From assembly GCF_001039355.2 (NCBI RefSeq), contig NW_019774092.1, positions 424,184 to 488,183 of the forward strand: a stretch of 64,000 nt of DNA, read 5' to 3'. Positions 10,607 to 38,708 of this stretch are shown here, one piece after another; within the stretch, counting starts at the first letter, position 1; each line of letters opens with the position of its first letter. Origin of the DNA: Lingula anatina. Taxonomy: Eukaryota; Brachiopoda; Lingulata; Lingulida; Lingulidae. The notes under the pieces are model-generated. The model was not told where the DNA came from. It ran no database searches and saw nothing but the letters and a program-made list of their open reading frames with translations. A program made the translations under genes and the position numbers.

Positions 10607-13600
10607 ATGGCCTTCAGACTCACCTTAACGCTGTGCCTTGCGTTGGCCGTCTTAGATAGAGTATACAGCTTGCACATAGGAAACTCAGGGTACGGAGGTT
10701 ATGGGACAGGCCTGTACAACCACGGGCTCTCAGGCATCGCTGCCGGCGGTGTTGCGGGTGGGTACCCAAACTACCTCGATAACAGCGGCCTGAGTCGCTT
10801 TTTCTCCGCTGCTGGCATTCGTATGCCAGGTCTTAACGCTAACCTCGCCTCTCCAGCCAGTTTTAATTTCGGTGTCCCACGCCCTGGGGGTTATGGCTTC
10901 GGTGTAACCCCTGCTTACGGTGGTCCAGCGTACACCAGCCCTGCTTTCAGCTACGGCGCTGGCACTTACGGTACTGGCGTCGGTTCCCTTTACGGTGGTA
11001 AATTATATGGAGATGTCGGCGTTTACGGCGGAGACGCTGGTATTTACAGCGGTGACGCTGGCATTTACGGCGGCGACGCTGGCATTTACGGCGGTGACAC
11101 TAGCGGTTTCTACGGCGGAGACGTCGGCCTTGGTGACAGCTTCTACAGCGGCGGGCTTGGAAACAACCTGGGAGCGACCTACGGTGACGTCGGCACTAGC
11201 TACGGCCTTAATCTCGACAACATACCTACCGAGGTCTACGACCCTAGCGGCAGCCTGGTGAGCACCATCCCTGCGGGAGACACCGGCACCTCCGTCTACC
11301 GTTCCCCAGTCGCAAGCAGCCGTCCAACCACTTATTCCTCCACCAACGGCGTCACCTCCGTGTATTCTTCCACTACCAGATTCAGCGACCGCAGCGGTCC
11401 GTCCGTGGACGAAGGAGCAGTCTCAACAGACGCCAGGTCCTTCGAAGTGCCCGCCGAACCCAGTGATCCTCTGCCCCTTGACGGCGCATACCAAGGAAAC
11501 CCAACTGTTGGGAACGCCAACGTGTACAGGCCACCTACCTACGGCACTACTAGCACAGTGTACGGAGACGGCACTAGCATCAACTACAGACCCCCAGTGT
11601 ACTCCAACGTGAACAGGCCACCTCCTTCTGGCGCTACTAGCACAGTGTACGGGGACAGCACGATCAGCAACTACAGACCCCCAGTGTACTCTGGTACTGC
11701 AAGCAACACCAATGCCTACGACTCCACCTCTCAGGCAACTGCGGGCGGACCCTCCCCTGTCCCTGTCTACACAGGCGCTACTGCTCCAAGCAGCCCAGCC
11801 AGAAGCGGCCCCACCCCTCTTTACAACACTCAACTTGGCCTCTTCCCCAACAACGCCCTCCAGTACACTGGCAATACCGGAGCTATCAACTTGCCAGCCA
11901 TGCCCAACGTCGGGTCCCTCCTGAGAGGGGGCGCTCCTCTCCTCAGAGGCGCCATTGCGAACAGCCCCGTGTACTCCAATCTATTGCGCACCGCCATCAA
12001 CGCCGGCGTCTACGGCCCAGCACCAGGTCAACTTCCCACTGCTTCCGTTTACGGACAGGGTCTGGTCGGTCAGCAGCAGCCCGCTCGCTTCGTACCTGAC
12101 GGAGCCGTTGTGCCGGGCGCACGCCAGGCCGCCGTAGATGAGGGTGATCAAAAACCAGACGAAGACGCCGGACCTGCCGTTGTAAACCAAGGACCAGGCA
12201 TGTACACCAACAATGTCGTCAACCAAGGGCCCGGTATGTACACCAGCAATGTCGGCAACCAAGGGCCCGGCATGTACGTCAGCGGTATTGGGGCTGGGCA
12301 GCCAGTAGGGGCCGTGGTGTCTCAGACCGTCAACAACGCCCCAGCCGTAGTTCAGGGCTCCGACCCCAAATTGGACAGCGACTTCGGATTCAGCGCCGAT
12401 GGTTTCTACTACGATAACGCTGGAGCCGACGCCGCCCCCCTCGTGGTCGGCTATCTCAGTCACGGATTTAGAAAAAGGTAAGATATCTGTACAGAGACAA
12501 TTGACTGGTAGGGTGGGGTGATTTAACCATTATCGTAACTCCAAATCTAAGATTTCTATATGGTAATAGCCCCTAATATTTATTTGATGTTGAATTTATT
12601 ACATTACCTATCTTTAGCCATAGACTAAGCAATAAGGGAATGTACGTCGTCTGTGTTGTTTGTGGGATATTAAAACTATGTAAGTTGCAATTATGAGTTC
12701 TTAAATTTATTCATTTATAAGTTTCAATATTACTCACAAGATATATTTAAGAACTTGGCCGCTACTTAGGTAAAAGTAATATAAAATATTAGAGATCGCA
12801 CTGGAAAATATAGCAACGATCATTTACATAACACAAGATGATCCAGGGAAAATACACCGTAATTTCCCCTCCATTCCAGCTGCGGCAACTTTTACTACGA
12901 CCCCCGCTACCAGGGCTGCTGTGACGGCACCACATACGTTTACGGCACTCACAAATGCTGCCCAGGCTACGGCGTCTACGCCAAGGCCAACCAGCAGTGC
13001 GTGAACGGCGCTCTTCAGGAATACTCTCCCGTCTACCAGGCCTCCTGCTCGGGTAACTTCTACGACCACAAGACACAGGGTTGCTGCGGCGGCAGTGTGT
13101 ATTCTTATGATGGGTGAGTACCGGTGCTTGACGTGGGTAAAGGGTGTGTGTAAGGCGTGGGTGGGTTCATTGTTTATCGTTTAAATAACGACTGATAAAT
13201 TTTGTCAATAGCAAATTTGGGAATGGGGTTTGGGGGGGGGGGAGGCGGGTCAATACACATTACGGGTTGATGAGTGCATAAGTCGTCTGATTCATGGGGG
13301 TCAGTTTATATTAACGGGTTTGAAAAATGTATCATGGGTTAATGACGTTAAGAAAGTGGAAGAGTGTCAATTCATTTTACGAATACATTTTATATCGCTC
13401 CGAATATCAGTTTCACACAAACCGTCTTATCATCCATAGTAGTCCCAGTCATTTTAACTCATAAATGCTTGAGCGCAGCTAAATATGAATTAGGTGTATT
13501 AAAGTGTTATTAATGCTTGCTTCACGTATCGTAAATTGTTGAAAAACTATCAATGAGTGGGTTGGTAACATTAATATTGTAAAGTCGAAACTTTGAAAAC

Positions 13601-14033
13601 ATTTCCTCTGTGTAATATGTAAAATTTAAAATGCCTTTTCTTCAGATTTGAGTGCTGCGGCGGAACCACCATCTACCACATAGGCGACATGGTCTGCGAT
13701 GGCGTCCAACTCTACAATATCGACAGCAACGCCTACACACAGCTTTACAATGAAGCTTTCTACCGTGACTTCGCCATGGGTGGCACCCAGTACAAACTCA
13801 GCCCAGGCGATCGAGACAACTTCTTCGCCCCAGTCTGCGGCACCTCCCAGTACATCGGCTTCGCCAGTGGCTGTTGCGATGGCAACGTGTACAAATATGG
13901 CACCCAGTTGTGTTGCCATGGAAACAGCGGCGATGGTGCCCATCAGTACTACGTCAGCACCGTGGAAAACGGTTGCGGTAACAACGCTGCGAGATACTAC
14001 GGAGATTTTTACTCCATGGCCAAAAATATGTAA
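10607..14033 (+). CDS. Secreted Gly/Tyr-rich protein with C-terminal galaxin-like cysteine units
   Basis: Exons 10607-12477, 12880-13113 and 13646-14033 join in frame (both introns phase 2, GT-AG) to 830 residues. A signal peptide covers about residues 1-21 (MAFRLTLTLCLALAVLDRVYS). Residues about 22-620 are Gly/Tyr/Ser/Pro-rich and disordered, with internal repeats: GIYGGDA-type at about 140-172, a STVYGD...YRPPVYS duplication at about 308-365, and NQGPGMY three times at about 524-560. After the pair Arg-Lys (622-623) come three cysteine units at 625-664, 680-719 and 766-812. Each follows C-x11-CC-x11-CC-x(12 or 19)-C, the di-cysteine signature of galaxin, a coral skeletal-matrix protein also found in other invertebrates. 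Role inferred: an extracellular structural or matrix protein. The frames, splice sites and cysteine spacing are seen directly; the mineralisation link is family knowledge. Confidence 0.88.
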
Positions 14034-14858
14034 ACCTAAAACCCTTAAAAACTTTTACTTAATACAGACTTCAATGGCACATCTGGCCGAGGGATGACAT
14101 TAAGCGTGCGGAAATATTTGACTATGATATATAGAAAAAAAAAACACTTGTTGAATTTGGTGAATTTGACAGAGACACGCTATTCTCCCTCTCGCTGCGC
14201 GAGATTCAATCTCTCAGAAAAAAGGCTTCTATCAAGTCCTGGAAGCATTAACCACGGGTATCCAAAGCTTTATTTATTAAGGGACGCGGTAACGTTCATT
14301 ACATGATAGTCTTTAAAACCATGTGAAACTTACTAGCTTTAATTAGTCAGTCTTAGATGCAAATTTGTTCGTGATCATTTGCACAATCGTTTCACGTTTC
14401 TTGTGAGCTTTAATTAAACACATTTCGAGATCAAGCCGGGTATCTTTTTAAATAGAGCAGACTGGCTTTGATTACCTGTGTGTTCGTTTCTTCATAAATG
14501 TACAAATCATATGGGAAATTAAACTTGTATGTTTTTATTTAAGGTATTTTTCATTGTGTTTATTTAAATGCCGCCGTCATAACAAAATTCGTCATAGATT
14601 TTAAAATAATTGATGTTTTACTGTATTTAACAGTATATATTAAGCAATTCGTTTTATAAAATACTCTTTACATTTTAAAGTCACAAAACTCACAACATAC
14701 CCAAAAGCCGGTCAATCATAAAAAGGAAATCAATTTTATACGATAATTTTTATTTTTTCCCTAAATGTTGAAGATCATTAGATCTCAGTAACATTAAAAA
14801 AAAAAAAAAAGAAAATTGTCTTGGTACAAAGAACAAAAAGGTCCAGTTTTATCATTCA
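14034..14858. other. Convergent 3' ends of the galaxin-like gene and LARS2
   Basis: This short AT-rich stretch separates a (+) and a (-) gene that converge. For the galaxin-like gene, ATTAAA at 14518-14523 is a plausible poly(A) signal; no AATAAA is seen close to its stop. For LARS2 (-), TTTATT at 14749-14754 reads AATAAA on its strand. A poly-A run lies near 14795-14811. No other gene is seen. Confidence 0.55.
14749..14754 (-). terminator. LARS2: Poly(A) signal AATAAA of LARS2
   Basis: On the minus strand AATAAA lies about 105 bases after the LARS2 stop codon at 14859, a normal distance for a short 3' UTR. Confidence 0.6.
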
Positions 14859-30192
<15,334 letters not shown>

Positions 30193-30959
30193 GCTGCAAT
30201 GAATGCCATAGACTTCAGTGTACTTTGATGACAGTTAGTAAAAGAAAAAAAAGAAAGAATACGAAATACTTCTAAAATTTAATGAACTTAAAAATAAAAT
30301 AATTTTGAAATGTGTAAAAGCAGGAAGAGGCTATGGTACTGTCATTAAGATTTCCTTCAGATTTGTCATGTTATATAGCACTATACTGTATATTTATATA
30401 GCACTTTCAATTTCTACATTATTTGTTTTAATTAATTTTCCTGTTTAAAATCATTTTTACTGACCTTCGCATTATTTCTTTTACGTTTTATTGTAAAGTC
30501 TATTGAAAAAATGGATTTTAGACTCAAAATAAATATTATTATTATTATTATTATTATTATTACTACTACTACTAGCAGTGCACTGCATTAGTTGTGTAAC
30601 TTTCGTAGACCGTACTTTTAGCTTTGAAATTATATTTGCTGCTCCTGGTAAATTAAGTTGCCCTTGTCTCAGTGTAAGGCCATAATATGTTGCGTCATAC
30701 ACACACACGAACACGCACAAACACACGTTGTATAATCCTGCATTCGCCACCATATTAGAGGTGTTATCCCTGAGGCTGAGAATCTCAAAAAGCCTTGTGA
30801 AAGACGGACTCGAACAATTTAAAACAGTTTTACGAAATTAAACAACAGACACTTGGTATAGGGTGTTGGAATATTTCACCCAATTATCTTACGCGAATGT
30901 TTCATGAAATTTACTTACCACTGACGAAATTAACGAATAAGAAATGAAAAATCACTTAT

Positions 30960-31071
30960 CATTCGTGTGCCCATGGGCGCAGACATCTTACCGGAAGCGC
31001 CTTTAACTCCCGGAATGCATTTCTCGCCCTTTTCCGGTCGGCCATAACAAAATCAGGTCTGTGTTGCAAAG
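30960..31071. promoter_or_regulatory. Divergent promoter of LARS2 (-) and RPL13 (+)
   Basis: The two genes point away from each other here. CCGGAAG at 30991-30997 fits an ETS-type site and overlaps the LARS2 first-exon donor (TTCCG/GTAAGA, exon end 30992). On the plus strand CCCTTTTCC at 31027-31035 fits the terminal oligopyrimidine start of ribosomal-protein mRNAs. A non-coding RPL13 exon 1 would then end at a donor after 31071 (GCAAAG/GTGAAA) or after 31056. There is no TATA box. Exact start sites are inferred. Confidence 0.7.
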
Positions 31072-31515
31072 GTGAAAATTAAATCGTACCCATCTTCCAT
31101 TTTCTTGTATATACAACGAAATATATCATCAAAGTATTAATCAAGAGTTTATCCACTAGTAACTTCAGCTACAAGTTTTTACCAAACTCATTTCGAAATT
31201 AGTTATCGGACGATGTGAACCTCATGCTAGTCTTGTGTACATGAGTGGGAAGATCTCGGTGCCTGTTGGCAATTTTCTGCTTATAGTTTACCCGTAGGAA
31301 TTTCCTCACATTGTTATCCCATTAATTTCCCCAAATAACACATTTATTGTGTAATTGAATTGGGGGTCTGACTAAGTTTTCAAGTCTTACAAACCAACCA
31401 TTTACCAAGTTGATAATTAATCTTGACGAATGTAGAATTTAGGATACATCTGCAGTTTCTCCCGTAAAGGTTCATTTGGCATAAAATAATTGAATATATT
31501 TCCTTTCAGGCCATC

Positions 31516-33544
31516 ATGCCGATGAAACGTAATAATATGGTGCCCAATGGGCACTTCCATAAAGACTGGCAGACCCGTGTGAAGACGTGGTTCAACCAGC
31601 CTGCTCGTAAGAAGAGGAGACACGACAGGTAAGATATATAAATTTTGAAGAAACCCGGCTCTCATGCAGTATCCTGCCACCTCCCATTCACATGCACCAA
31701 TAAATCTATTGACAAGTTTTTTAATTTAAAGTGGTCACCAAATTTCATGTGTTAGCTCACCTTTTACTAGCCTGTGATATTTTATATGTGTGCTAAGGTG
31801 CAATGTAGGTAACTGTGAAATGACAACCAGCTAGTGTTCCCCAAGATGCAAGGGCTATCAAAGTTTTCTCTTATTTCTCACCTACTGCTGATGACAGTGA
31901 TGTGAATAGGATAAGATTCATCTACTGGCCTACCAGTTGTGCCGCTTTGAAATCAAGCACCTGCATGTTACTGTTTTTATAAGTGTCAAGGTATCCCAGT
32001 GTGATATATCTCGTGTTTTACATTGTAGACGTGTGAAGAAGGCCAGACTGATCGCCCCCCGCCCTGTGGCTGGCCCCCTCAGGCCCGTGATCAGGTGCCC
32101 CACCTTCAAGTATAACACCAAGGTCAGGCTGGGCAGAGGATTCACCCTGGATGAGCTCAAGGTAGGTTTTTATAATATTGTTGGCATTAAATGGGGTATG
32201 GCTTTCACAAAAAGAAATATGACCCCCCTCCCCCAATAAAAAAAAGTGATGATGAATTTGTGGACCAAAATTTGCTCCAATTCACTTGAGTTCAACTCAA
32301 ATGAGCCCACTTGAATTGTGGTAAGTATTGATCTGTAACAGTTACCATTTCTTTCTTGGATTAAAATGGTACAATATTTCACTACAATGATTAATTTGGG
32401 TCTACACAGAGTAGAATTTGGGTCTCAAGAGTTCAAACCAGTTTTTAAACTTATTTTCTTTTGTAAAACTGGTCCCTGAAAGGATTTTAAGTAGCACAAA
32501 TGAGCAAGACTAGCTGGCTATCTGAGACAGTATTATTAACGAACTCGCTGAAAAATGGCTGACAAACAGTTAAATACACTTACTATACTACAATGACAAA
32601 GATGCTGGGTTAGATTTGGCTCTATGCACCCTTCTCCCCTCCTTTTTTTTTTTTTTTCATTCCAACTGATGTGTTCCTGAGATTTACGCATTGACTCAGA
32701 TAAGACCTCATGAGGCCGTACATGAGTGAGTCAGCTTTCAGTTAACTTGTGTGGGTTTCTGTTTTTCGGGTAGTTGTAGTGTAGTGATCATGTGAAACCT
32801 TACCTATAGGGACATTCTACTCAAGAAAAAGGATGAAAAAAGCTGTTCTAGAAATAGAAGCCTTGAAAAAGCAGCAATGTGGCGCAGATTGCTTTGGATG
32901 TTATTGTCTGCTAGTCTCATAGGATTTCCTAAAAGATATGAGGTTTCTTTAACAAGCAATTTCTGGTGTGTTTTATAATTTGAGATATGTTTCCTTGTAG
33001 AGAGCACTGGAAAAGAACAAGTATATAACAAGCATTGCTTTGTTACTGTAATACGTAAAGCATCAGAAACAAATATCCAAAACACTGTTTTATTCCTCAT
33101 TTATTTATCATAAAGAGTAGACTTAGATTTGATAGGCACATATATCTTTCTACCCCATCTGTACATAAAGTCAGTATTAAGTATACTAATAGAAAATAAT
33201 GAATGAATTTTTTTATAAATATGTGAAAAAAAAAGACCTTTCAGTAACTCAATTTAATATTTTGTAATTTTCCTCCCTCAGGCCGCAGGACTGAACAAGA
33301 AGTTTGCTCGCACCATCGGTATCTCGGTAGACTACAGGAGGAGAAACAAGTCCGTGGAGTCCCTGCAGCAGAATGTACAGAGATTGAAAGAGTACAGGAG
33401 CAAACTGGTCCTCTTCCCCAAGAAACTCAGTGCCCCCAAGAAGGACGACTCTGGGGTAAGTTTTCTCCATCCCTTGGCATTCTAATTACTGGATTGGACC
33501 AATATACAATTGTGCTTGTGAGGGGAGTGCGTTCTCCTCCTCCC

Positions 33545-33588
<44 letters not shown>

Positions 33589-34045
33589 ACTTTGTCCTTG
33601 ACACATGGTCTAAACAAGCAATATGTTCATGCCTGCAACCTGTTCATATCATATAACTGTGACTTTGGAATTTCAAGTATCATGTCGAGTAGTTTTCTCA
33701 TCTGGTGATTACTTGGACATATTGAGGTTCCAAATAAGAGCGATTTTTCGCTGAAGCTTTATGTGTCATTTGGATTATGCTATTATGACTGAAAACAAAT
33801 GTAGCTTGATATTAATATTGCCTGTTAATTTATCTTTTCAGCCCGAAGAGCTCAAGATGGCCACCCAGCTCTCTGGAGAGGTCATGCCCATCATCGCTGT
33901 CCCCAAGAAGGAGAAGGCCCGCGCCATCAGCGAGGAAGAGAGGAAGTACAGTGCTTACACGGCCCTCAGGCAGGCGCGTGCCAACAAGCGTCTGTTTGGT
34001 ATCAGAGAGAAGAGAGCCAAGGAGAAGGAGGCGGAAGGAAAATAG
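31516..34045 (+). CDS. RPL13: 60S ribosomal protein L13 (eL13)
   Basis: Structural protein of the large cytosolic ribosomal subunit. Coding exons are 31516-31628 (exon opens at 31510 after TTTCAG), 32029-32161, 33282-33455 and 33842-34045. All junctions are GT-AG and keep frame, giving 207 residues (vertebrate L13 is about 211). Family hallmarks include the N-terminal [20 protein letters not shown], the basic [38 protein letters not shown], and a Lys/Glu-rich C terminus. A non-coding first exon near 31027-31071 carries a TOP-like start, so translation is probably under growth (mTOR) control like other ribosomal-protein mRNAs. AATAAA follows 18 bases after the stop. I found no convincing C/D or H/ACA snoRNA in its introns, although vertebrate RPL13 hosts one. 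Confidence 0.98.
32692..32733 (+). other. Intronic hairpin in RPL13
   Basis: TGACTCA (32692-32698) pairs with TGAGTCA (32727-32733), and CTCATG (32707-32712) with CATGAG (32721-32726), with an 8-base bulge on one side and an 8-base loop. A second possible stem, GGTTTC...GAAACC, follows and GACA lies after it. No H box is found between the stems, so an H/ACA RNA is not supported. Confidence 0.4.
33548..33587. repeat. (CT)n microsatellite in an RPL13 intron
   Basis: Pure CT dinucleotide run of about 40 bases. Other CT/GA runs lie at about 37493-37522, 56148-56164, 59970-60013 and 61656-61675. Confidence 0.95.
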
Positions 34046-34063
34046 AGCATATGGAAAAATCGA

Positions 34064-34069
34064 AATAAA
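34064..34069 (+). terminator. RPL13: Poly(A) signal AATAAA of RPL13
   Basis: AATAAA lies 18 bases after the stop codon, giving the short 3' UTR typical of ribosomal-protein genes. Confidence 0.8.
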
Positions 34070-37000
34070 CTGTTATTGTGAAATGTCGGTATTTCATGTA
34101 CAAACTAAGCTAAGTAAAAGTAAAAAAGATTGTAAAGAAAGATGTTTATGTTTGTGGCTTTCCTTTCTGTTCAAAGTGATTTTTCTTCGTTGCAATCCGA
34201 GCTGTAACGTTAGCCAAATCGAGGTAAGGCACTGAATTTTCATCATTCAGTGTCCAGACGGTGATAAGTAACGTTCTGTCTGCCAATCGGATGTATTTGC
34301 AAGACGTGAGAAAATAAAGCTCCCCTATGATTTCGCATCAAAAATTGCGAACATCAGAAGCGCAAAAGGCGGACTAAAAACAGCTGTTATGGATCTTTGG
34401 AATATCTCTAGTGGCAAGGAATTCAAACACTGCACTATTACTTCCTGAACATGGGGTTTCAAAATCTTTAACATGGTCTCTAAGGAGTAATGAGACGTAT
34501 AAGTGAGATTAAGGAGAATGCTATTTTTATTTTTTTTAAAGACTTTCGAGCAAAACCAGACGGGAAGCAAACGTTTATTAGTCCCGACCTATTAAGCAAA
34601 CTTGACGGAGACAAATAAAGATATTGCGGTAAAACGTGAAGGCAATGCAGACAAAGTTGGTAATAAGTTGTTCAGATGATACTTGTAAAGTTTGAATCGT
34701 AAATATCGCAGTGCTGTTAACCCCGCTCTTGCTCTGTTCTGAATTTCACTGGCTTCTGGAAACCCGCCTGTATCATGGACATGTGTCTGCCGTCACTGAT
34801 AATGGAAGAGAGATCCCACTAATTTCTGAAAGCCGGGGAGTGTTCCACTTGAAACTCTAGTTTGATAATTGTAATACCTTACCCACGCCAAATCGATTGC
34901 AAAGGCATCAAAGTCTCACTGAATATTGTGATAAGGGTTGTATGACATATCGCTCCACTTGAGTACTCGTTAAAATGAAAACTACACTTCAGGATTCGCG
35001 ATAGTGACATCGAGGCATCTCCATCACAGTTAGAGACATCAAGAGGCTCAAAAGAAAGTATTGTACTGAAACGGCCCATTACTATGTATTATTCTGTGCA
35101 GACAAGTGTCAGCATATATATACCAGCGTATTCTATTCGAAATTTGGGACGTACGATTTTTCTTTGCATGCACTCACCACGCACTTGATATACACGGTGG
35201 CATGCCGAGCGATAGTGAGCACCTTTTTTTTTTAAAGTAAAGTGCATCTTTTAGTACATACTCATGTTTTTACACGCGGAAAAAACTGTATATGTAGGCC
35301 TACCACGTCGCTGACTCATGACCGTGACCGGTCATCAAATTGTTTGCCTTTCATGTCGCTTCCTAATGCTATTATTTTGCCCCACAAGCAACTTTTTAAA
35401 CCCGTTTTATATCTTCTTTATTATTCATTTTAATAATTTTTATCCTTCGATCCGTTACTTGTATATGTCTGGTTAATGTATATGTTGAATAACGCCGAAC
35501 AACAAAAATCAATGAACAGATCATTTTTACCTGCGACACAGTCATGCAACTGTAAAGTCTGTAGATTTAATCTTCTTCTAATATATTGCAAACAGAGGTC
35601 ATTACCATTCTGCTAAAGCTAGGTCCGAACATAATTGTTCTTTGTTTTAATGGTAATGATATTTTAGGAGCCAGCATCTACAGTGAAATATCTGTTTGTG
35701 TGGGGAAAAAATTGACCAAAATTATCTAGATAACTATAAATCTCGATCTAAAATTATTTCCTGCATAGAATAACAAATGACGTTGGCTAAAATAAATGTG
35801 CGAGTAATTTCTTTCACGTGGGCGAATTTATTGCCTAGAATACGTTTCGTTTGGATCTTTAAAAGGCAATATTGGATGCGCTCGAAAAATGTTGCGTATT
35901 TCCTACAATCTTTGCTCAGACTTATCCCGAAACATTTTCATTCTTTATGGTAAATGTCAGCGAAGAATTGAAGACTTGGAAATCAGTGATTATATCGATA
36001 ATTTCTGTTTAGAACCCCACACCACATTTTGTAAGTCTCATCCGCCGACACGCGAGAAAGCAGATTTGGCCCTCTTTTAATTAATTGAAGGAATAATTAA
36101 TTTATTTGGAAATTAATTAAAGGAAGTTCTACAAAAATGAGAAAAACGAAAATATTCACCCACAATCATGCTTCATATATTTCTAAGTGCTACAAATCTA
36201 ACGTTTTTTTTTTAAATAACAATAAATAAAATAAATAAATAATCAAATCGGGTGTGACTACTGGAGAGGGGAAGCACTAAATTTGGCCCAGGAAAAAAAA
36301 CCGAGATCGTTGACGGTAATATAAATAGTACCGCTATCTGCCTGATGAAAATAGAACAACGGAAACCAGAACTGCAACTTATCTGAATGATATTTAACAT
36401 TAAGTAAATGCTTTCCCCAAAGGGAGCATCATTTTGCAAAGCACCTGGTCGTTATAGTCTCAAGACATTTGCTTTCCACTTTTTCTGTAAAACTGATCAA
36501 ACGAAAGGGTGAGATTGTAGGTTTCCGGTTTAACACGAACAGTCAACGACATGAATTACCTGAAATACACGGTATTGGTGTTTCTCTTTTTCTTCTCTTT
36601 TTTTCCCAATAGTGCTGTATAGAATATTGGGCTATTTAACAGAGACTTGGGTGACCCGCACAGAGTGATTATGTCTCTAATAACACGCTCTTTACGTGTT
36701 CGTTTCTTATTAAGGTTTAGAACTTCATCAATCACTCCCATCTCGAGTGATTTCGCACCCCATCATTTGGTGCGTCAGTAAGGGCGTTTTAAAATACGTT
36801 TCGATCTGTAAGACTGGTATTGATAAGGGACCACGTATTAGGGGGCAAAGTGTTTCCCATTCCGTCAGACAAAAAACTTATCCGGCTATGTACTGCTCTA
36901 TCTATCACATTTACATTGAAGTCTCAGTAAATCAAGTAGTTTTGTACTGTTCTTTCTATCAATTTACATTTCAGTCTCAGTAAATCTATCAGCTTTAAAT

Positions 37001-37489
37001 GATGGTAAAAGTATTCACAAGATCATCGTGAAATTAATAGCATAAGAATAAGTACTTTTTTCTAAAAGCTTTCCAAGGGATAATTCCCCTTGCAATCATA
37101 ACTGAAAGCGTATGTATTGTTTTACACTTTTTTTCATAAAAGTGTGATCATCAAACCGATGAACATCAACCGGTTTTCTCAGGACGCGGATCGATGTGAT
37201 CGGCCAAGCAGGAAATTGACGTTGAAATAGATACATGGTCGGGGAAATTGCCTATGCAATAAATCCCGTTTTAGGAAATTAATTGAGGGAATGTAAATAT
37301 TTATTTACAGGAATGATCACGAGTAGTACGTACAGGTTCGGCTCTTGAAGATCACTGCAAACCCAGGTCGGTTTTAGAAATGACGGGAAATAATATGCCG
37401 GTGAAACGAGTAAAATAATTCATCATTGGAATTCAATCTAGGTGAGCGCTTATCTTGATTACGCCCATCTTTTTCCGGGTGACTTCAAA

Positions 37490-37523
<34 letters not shown>

Positions 37524-38140
37524 AGAAAAATTATAAAATACATCGAGAACAATAGTTATATAGTTTTATTCTTCCCGTACAAGTTTACTAAAACTCTATC
37601 ATATAATTATTATCAGTATGTGTAAAAAAAAACAACTAATTCTTATGTTGTAATACATCTGAGGTCAATAACAAAAATGGCATCTACAATGAATCTCCGT
37701 AGAGAAAGTTTTGTGAAATATGGAAACATAAATGTTGATCAATACTTGCACATATCTTGATTTTGTGCCTAGCTATAAACGATTGCTCGGGTCACGCTGA
37801 CACCAATTCACCACTCCACTAACCTCGGCTATTATCGCCACCGTTCCGGATTTAGCCGAGGTCTGTTTCTCATTTGACACTTGATCTTGATGAGTCACTT
37901 ATATCCAAAAGCTATTACATATGTAACCTGTTATTGCAGGTGTTATATACCGCTTCAAACAAGCTCACGTCTGGCAGAAAAGTCCAAAATACATAGATGT
38001 ACATATGAGCATTAAATTTTAATTCGATAAACTTTCGTCTCTTTGTTTAAATCAAGGTACTGTGTTAAATGATCATCTAACTGCGTCTGGTAAATAATAC
38101 GCCAGGTAAATAATATAAAACATGAAAATCCGTAACGACA
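34070..38140. other. Intergenic stretch between RPL13 and the flavin monooxygenase gene
   Basis: About 4 kb of AT-rich sequence with no supportable gene. It contains a diverged 54-bp tandem duplication (36890-36996) and a (CT)n run (37493-37522). The short open frames lack recognisable domains. Confidence 0.6.
36890..36996. repeat. Diverged tandem duplication, two units of 54 bp
   Basis: Units start near 36890 and 36944. Shared phrases are GTACTG-TCT-TCTATCA, TTTACATT and AGTCTCAGTAAATC. Confidence 0.8.
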
Positions 38141-38146
38141 TTTATT
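38141..38146 (-). terminator. Possible poly(A) signal of the flavin monooxygenase gene
   Basis: TTTATT here reads AATAAA on the minus strand, about 560 bases after the stop at 38709. Other signals may exist in this AT-rich flank. Confidence 0.3.
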
Positions 38147-38708
38147 CCATGATTATAAAAATGCCTTGAAAACTGACTAGCATCAAAAACGATAAAAATG
38201 TTGAGATAATACTGGTACATTTATAATAAGTATTTCCTAGCGATCCTTGATTACAGAGGTTTTAGTCTGTGCTATCTGAAACTTTCATTGTCTTTTTAAT
38301 TAGTCAAAAGAGACTGTATACAAAAAGGCGCCACATAGTAAGTTAAGTCTATGGGTAGCCACGCTGCTAAATGTTAATTAAATTAAAATGTAGACATTTA
38401 AAGGGCGTGGTTGCGAAGTACTCCTCGGTCCGCATCTATCGGACCTGTATTAGACGTAGTCTTTTCTAGTCAAATCAACAACTACAACTTCATGACGGTA
38501 TACTTAACTTGAAGTTGGTTTTAAGAAAACGACAAAAAAATTCCTGATTCATTTGTTGGAATTCACCATGTACTCACGACCCGAACCCCTCGAGCCAACG
38601 GTTTCTGCAATAATATTTTCTATGAAACATGTTCGAATATCTTCCATCGGGAAATTAAACAGAACGTTAGCGTGATCACTGATGATATTCAATGGGATCA
38701 CGACCTTT

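Noticed and set aside
11423-12463. Minus-strand open frames of 136 and 160 residues
   Set aside because: They lie opposite the GC-rich first exon of the galaxin-like gene, with no start context or domain.
31629-33841. snoRNA in RPL13 introns
   Set aside because: TGATGA-like C boxes occur (about 31889 and 32247) but no CTGA D box lies at a proper distance.
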